Notes under the pieces: model-generated
Told to the model about the DNA's origin: nothing
Database searches by the model: none
Seen by the model: the letters and a program-made list of their open reading frames with translations, nothing else
Program-made: the position numbers and the translations under genes
Assembly: GCA_030145845.1 (NCBI GenBank)
Contig: JAIXHJ010000014.1
Location: forward strand, 51,097 to 115,096
Source: Pseudomonadota bacterium
GTDB lineage: Bacteria; Pseudomonadota; Gammaproteobacteria; Pseudomonadales; Oceanobacteraceae
Length of the DNA: 64,000 nucleotides
Reading direction: 5' to 3'
Shown: one piece after another, positions 63,813-64,000 of the stretch
How positions within the stretch are numbered: position 1 is the first letter of the stretch
Layout of the letters: each line of letters starts with the position of its first letter

Positions 63813-63842
63813 ACGCAGCCCGCTTCGCAGAAACACGAAGCA

Positions 63843-64000
63843 ACGTTCTTTAAAAAATCAGCATTAAGTAATTCGTGTGGGTGCTTACTGAGACGCTGTG
63901 GAGACACAAAATTTCAAGTAAGAACTCGTCGATAATTCATTTACGAATATTGTCAGTTTTATTCTTGAGCAAGATTTAGATTGGATAATTCCTCCAATCG
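63843..64000 (+). other. rRNA operon leader (boxA and pre-16S leader); 16S gene lies beyond the window
   Basis: GTTCTTTAAAAA (about 63845-63856) fits the boxA antitermination element of gammaproteobacterial rRNA leaders (TGCTCTTTAACA type). The sequence after it (GTGTGGGTGCTTACTGAGACGC, in parts) looks like the pre-16S leader that pairs with the 3' spacer for RNase III. The 16S start AGAGTTTGATC is not reached by base 64000. Confidence 0.75.

Noticed and set aside
63843..64000. 16S rRNA gene inside the window
   Set aside because: Only leader and boxA are present; the conserved 16S start is not reached before base 64000.

Overview
The window looks like a piece of the chromosome of a free-living, motile, flexibly respiring gammaproteobacterium. 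The gene content and order (hslVU with a DUF971 gene, epd-pgk-fba, ilvY/ilvC-pssA-msrPQ running into an rRNA operon) resemble Pseudomonas and the marine Oceanospirillales (Thalassolituus/Oceanobacter-like). The genus is inference; 16S rRNA would settle it, but it begins just past the right edge. There is no prophage, plasmid module, CRISPR array, complete insertion sequence or tRNA gene.

Layout. 1-7.1 kb: the start of a Fur-box gene, a lipid kinase, small membrane and coiled-coil proteins, GloC-type glyoxalase II, a secreted transglutaminase-like protein, an LPP20-type lipoprotein and a SlyD-like isomerase. 7.2-15.8 kb: hslVU behind a heat-shock-type promoter, a chemoreceptor, a DUF971 gene, rnr, rlmB and an MscS channel. 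15.8-19 kb: a TetR regulator divergent from a Baeyer-Villiger-type monooxygenase and an alpha/beta hydrolase, with two matching palindromic operators between them. 19-26.5 kb: fumC, two tandem paralogous lipoproteins, a MASE1/CHASE hybrid kinase and small conserved genes (ybaK, DUF1653, SIMPL, DUF1244). 26.6-30.1 kb: epd-pgk-fba. 30.3-40.3 kb: a second chemoreceptor, a MacAB-TolC-like exporter operon, an NCS2 purine/uracil permease with an apparent sigma54 promoter and NtrC enhancer, a SufE-family protein and dapC.

40.5-55.7 kb is the accessory-looking part. It has a 1167-residue HzsA-related c-type cytochrome lipoprotein carrying an acidic repeat, then a tightly packed nine-gene operon: one TolQ/ExbB, two ExbD, an AgmX/TonB-like protein, three TPR proteins and two small envelope proteins. 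Divergent from it are an SH3-barrel protein, an outer-membrane beta-barrel protein and a fibro-slime protein. Together these resemble the proton-driven Agl-Glt envelope machine of Myxococcus. This is the best candidate here for a poorly described system.

55.7-64 kb: a 0.7-kb non-coding block bounded by 40-bp inverted repeats, an EAL-CBS-GGDEF protein, ilvC/ilvY, pssA, msrPQ, and an rRNA leader with four tandem sigma70-type promoters. All family assignments come from reading the sequence by eye; no database search was run.
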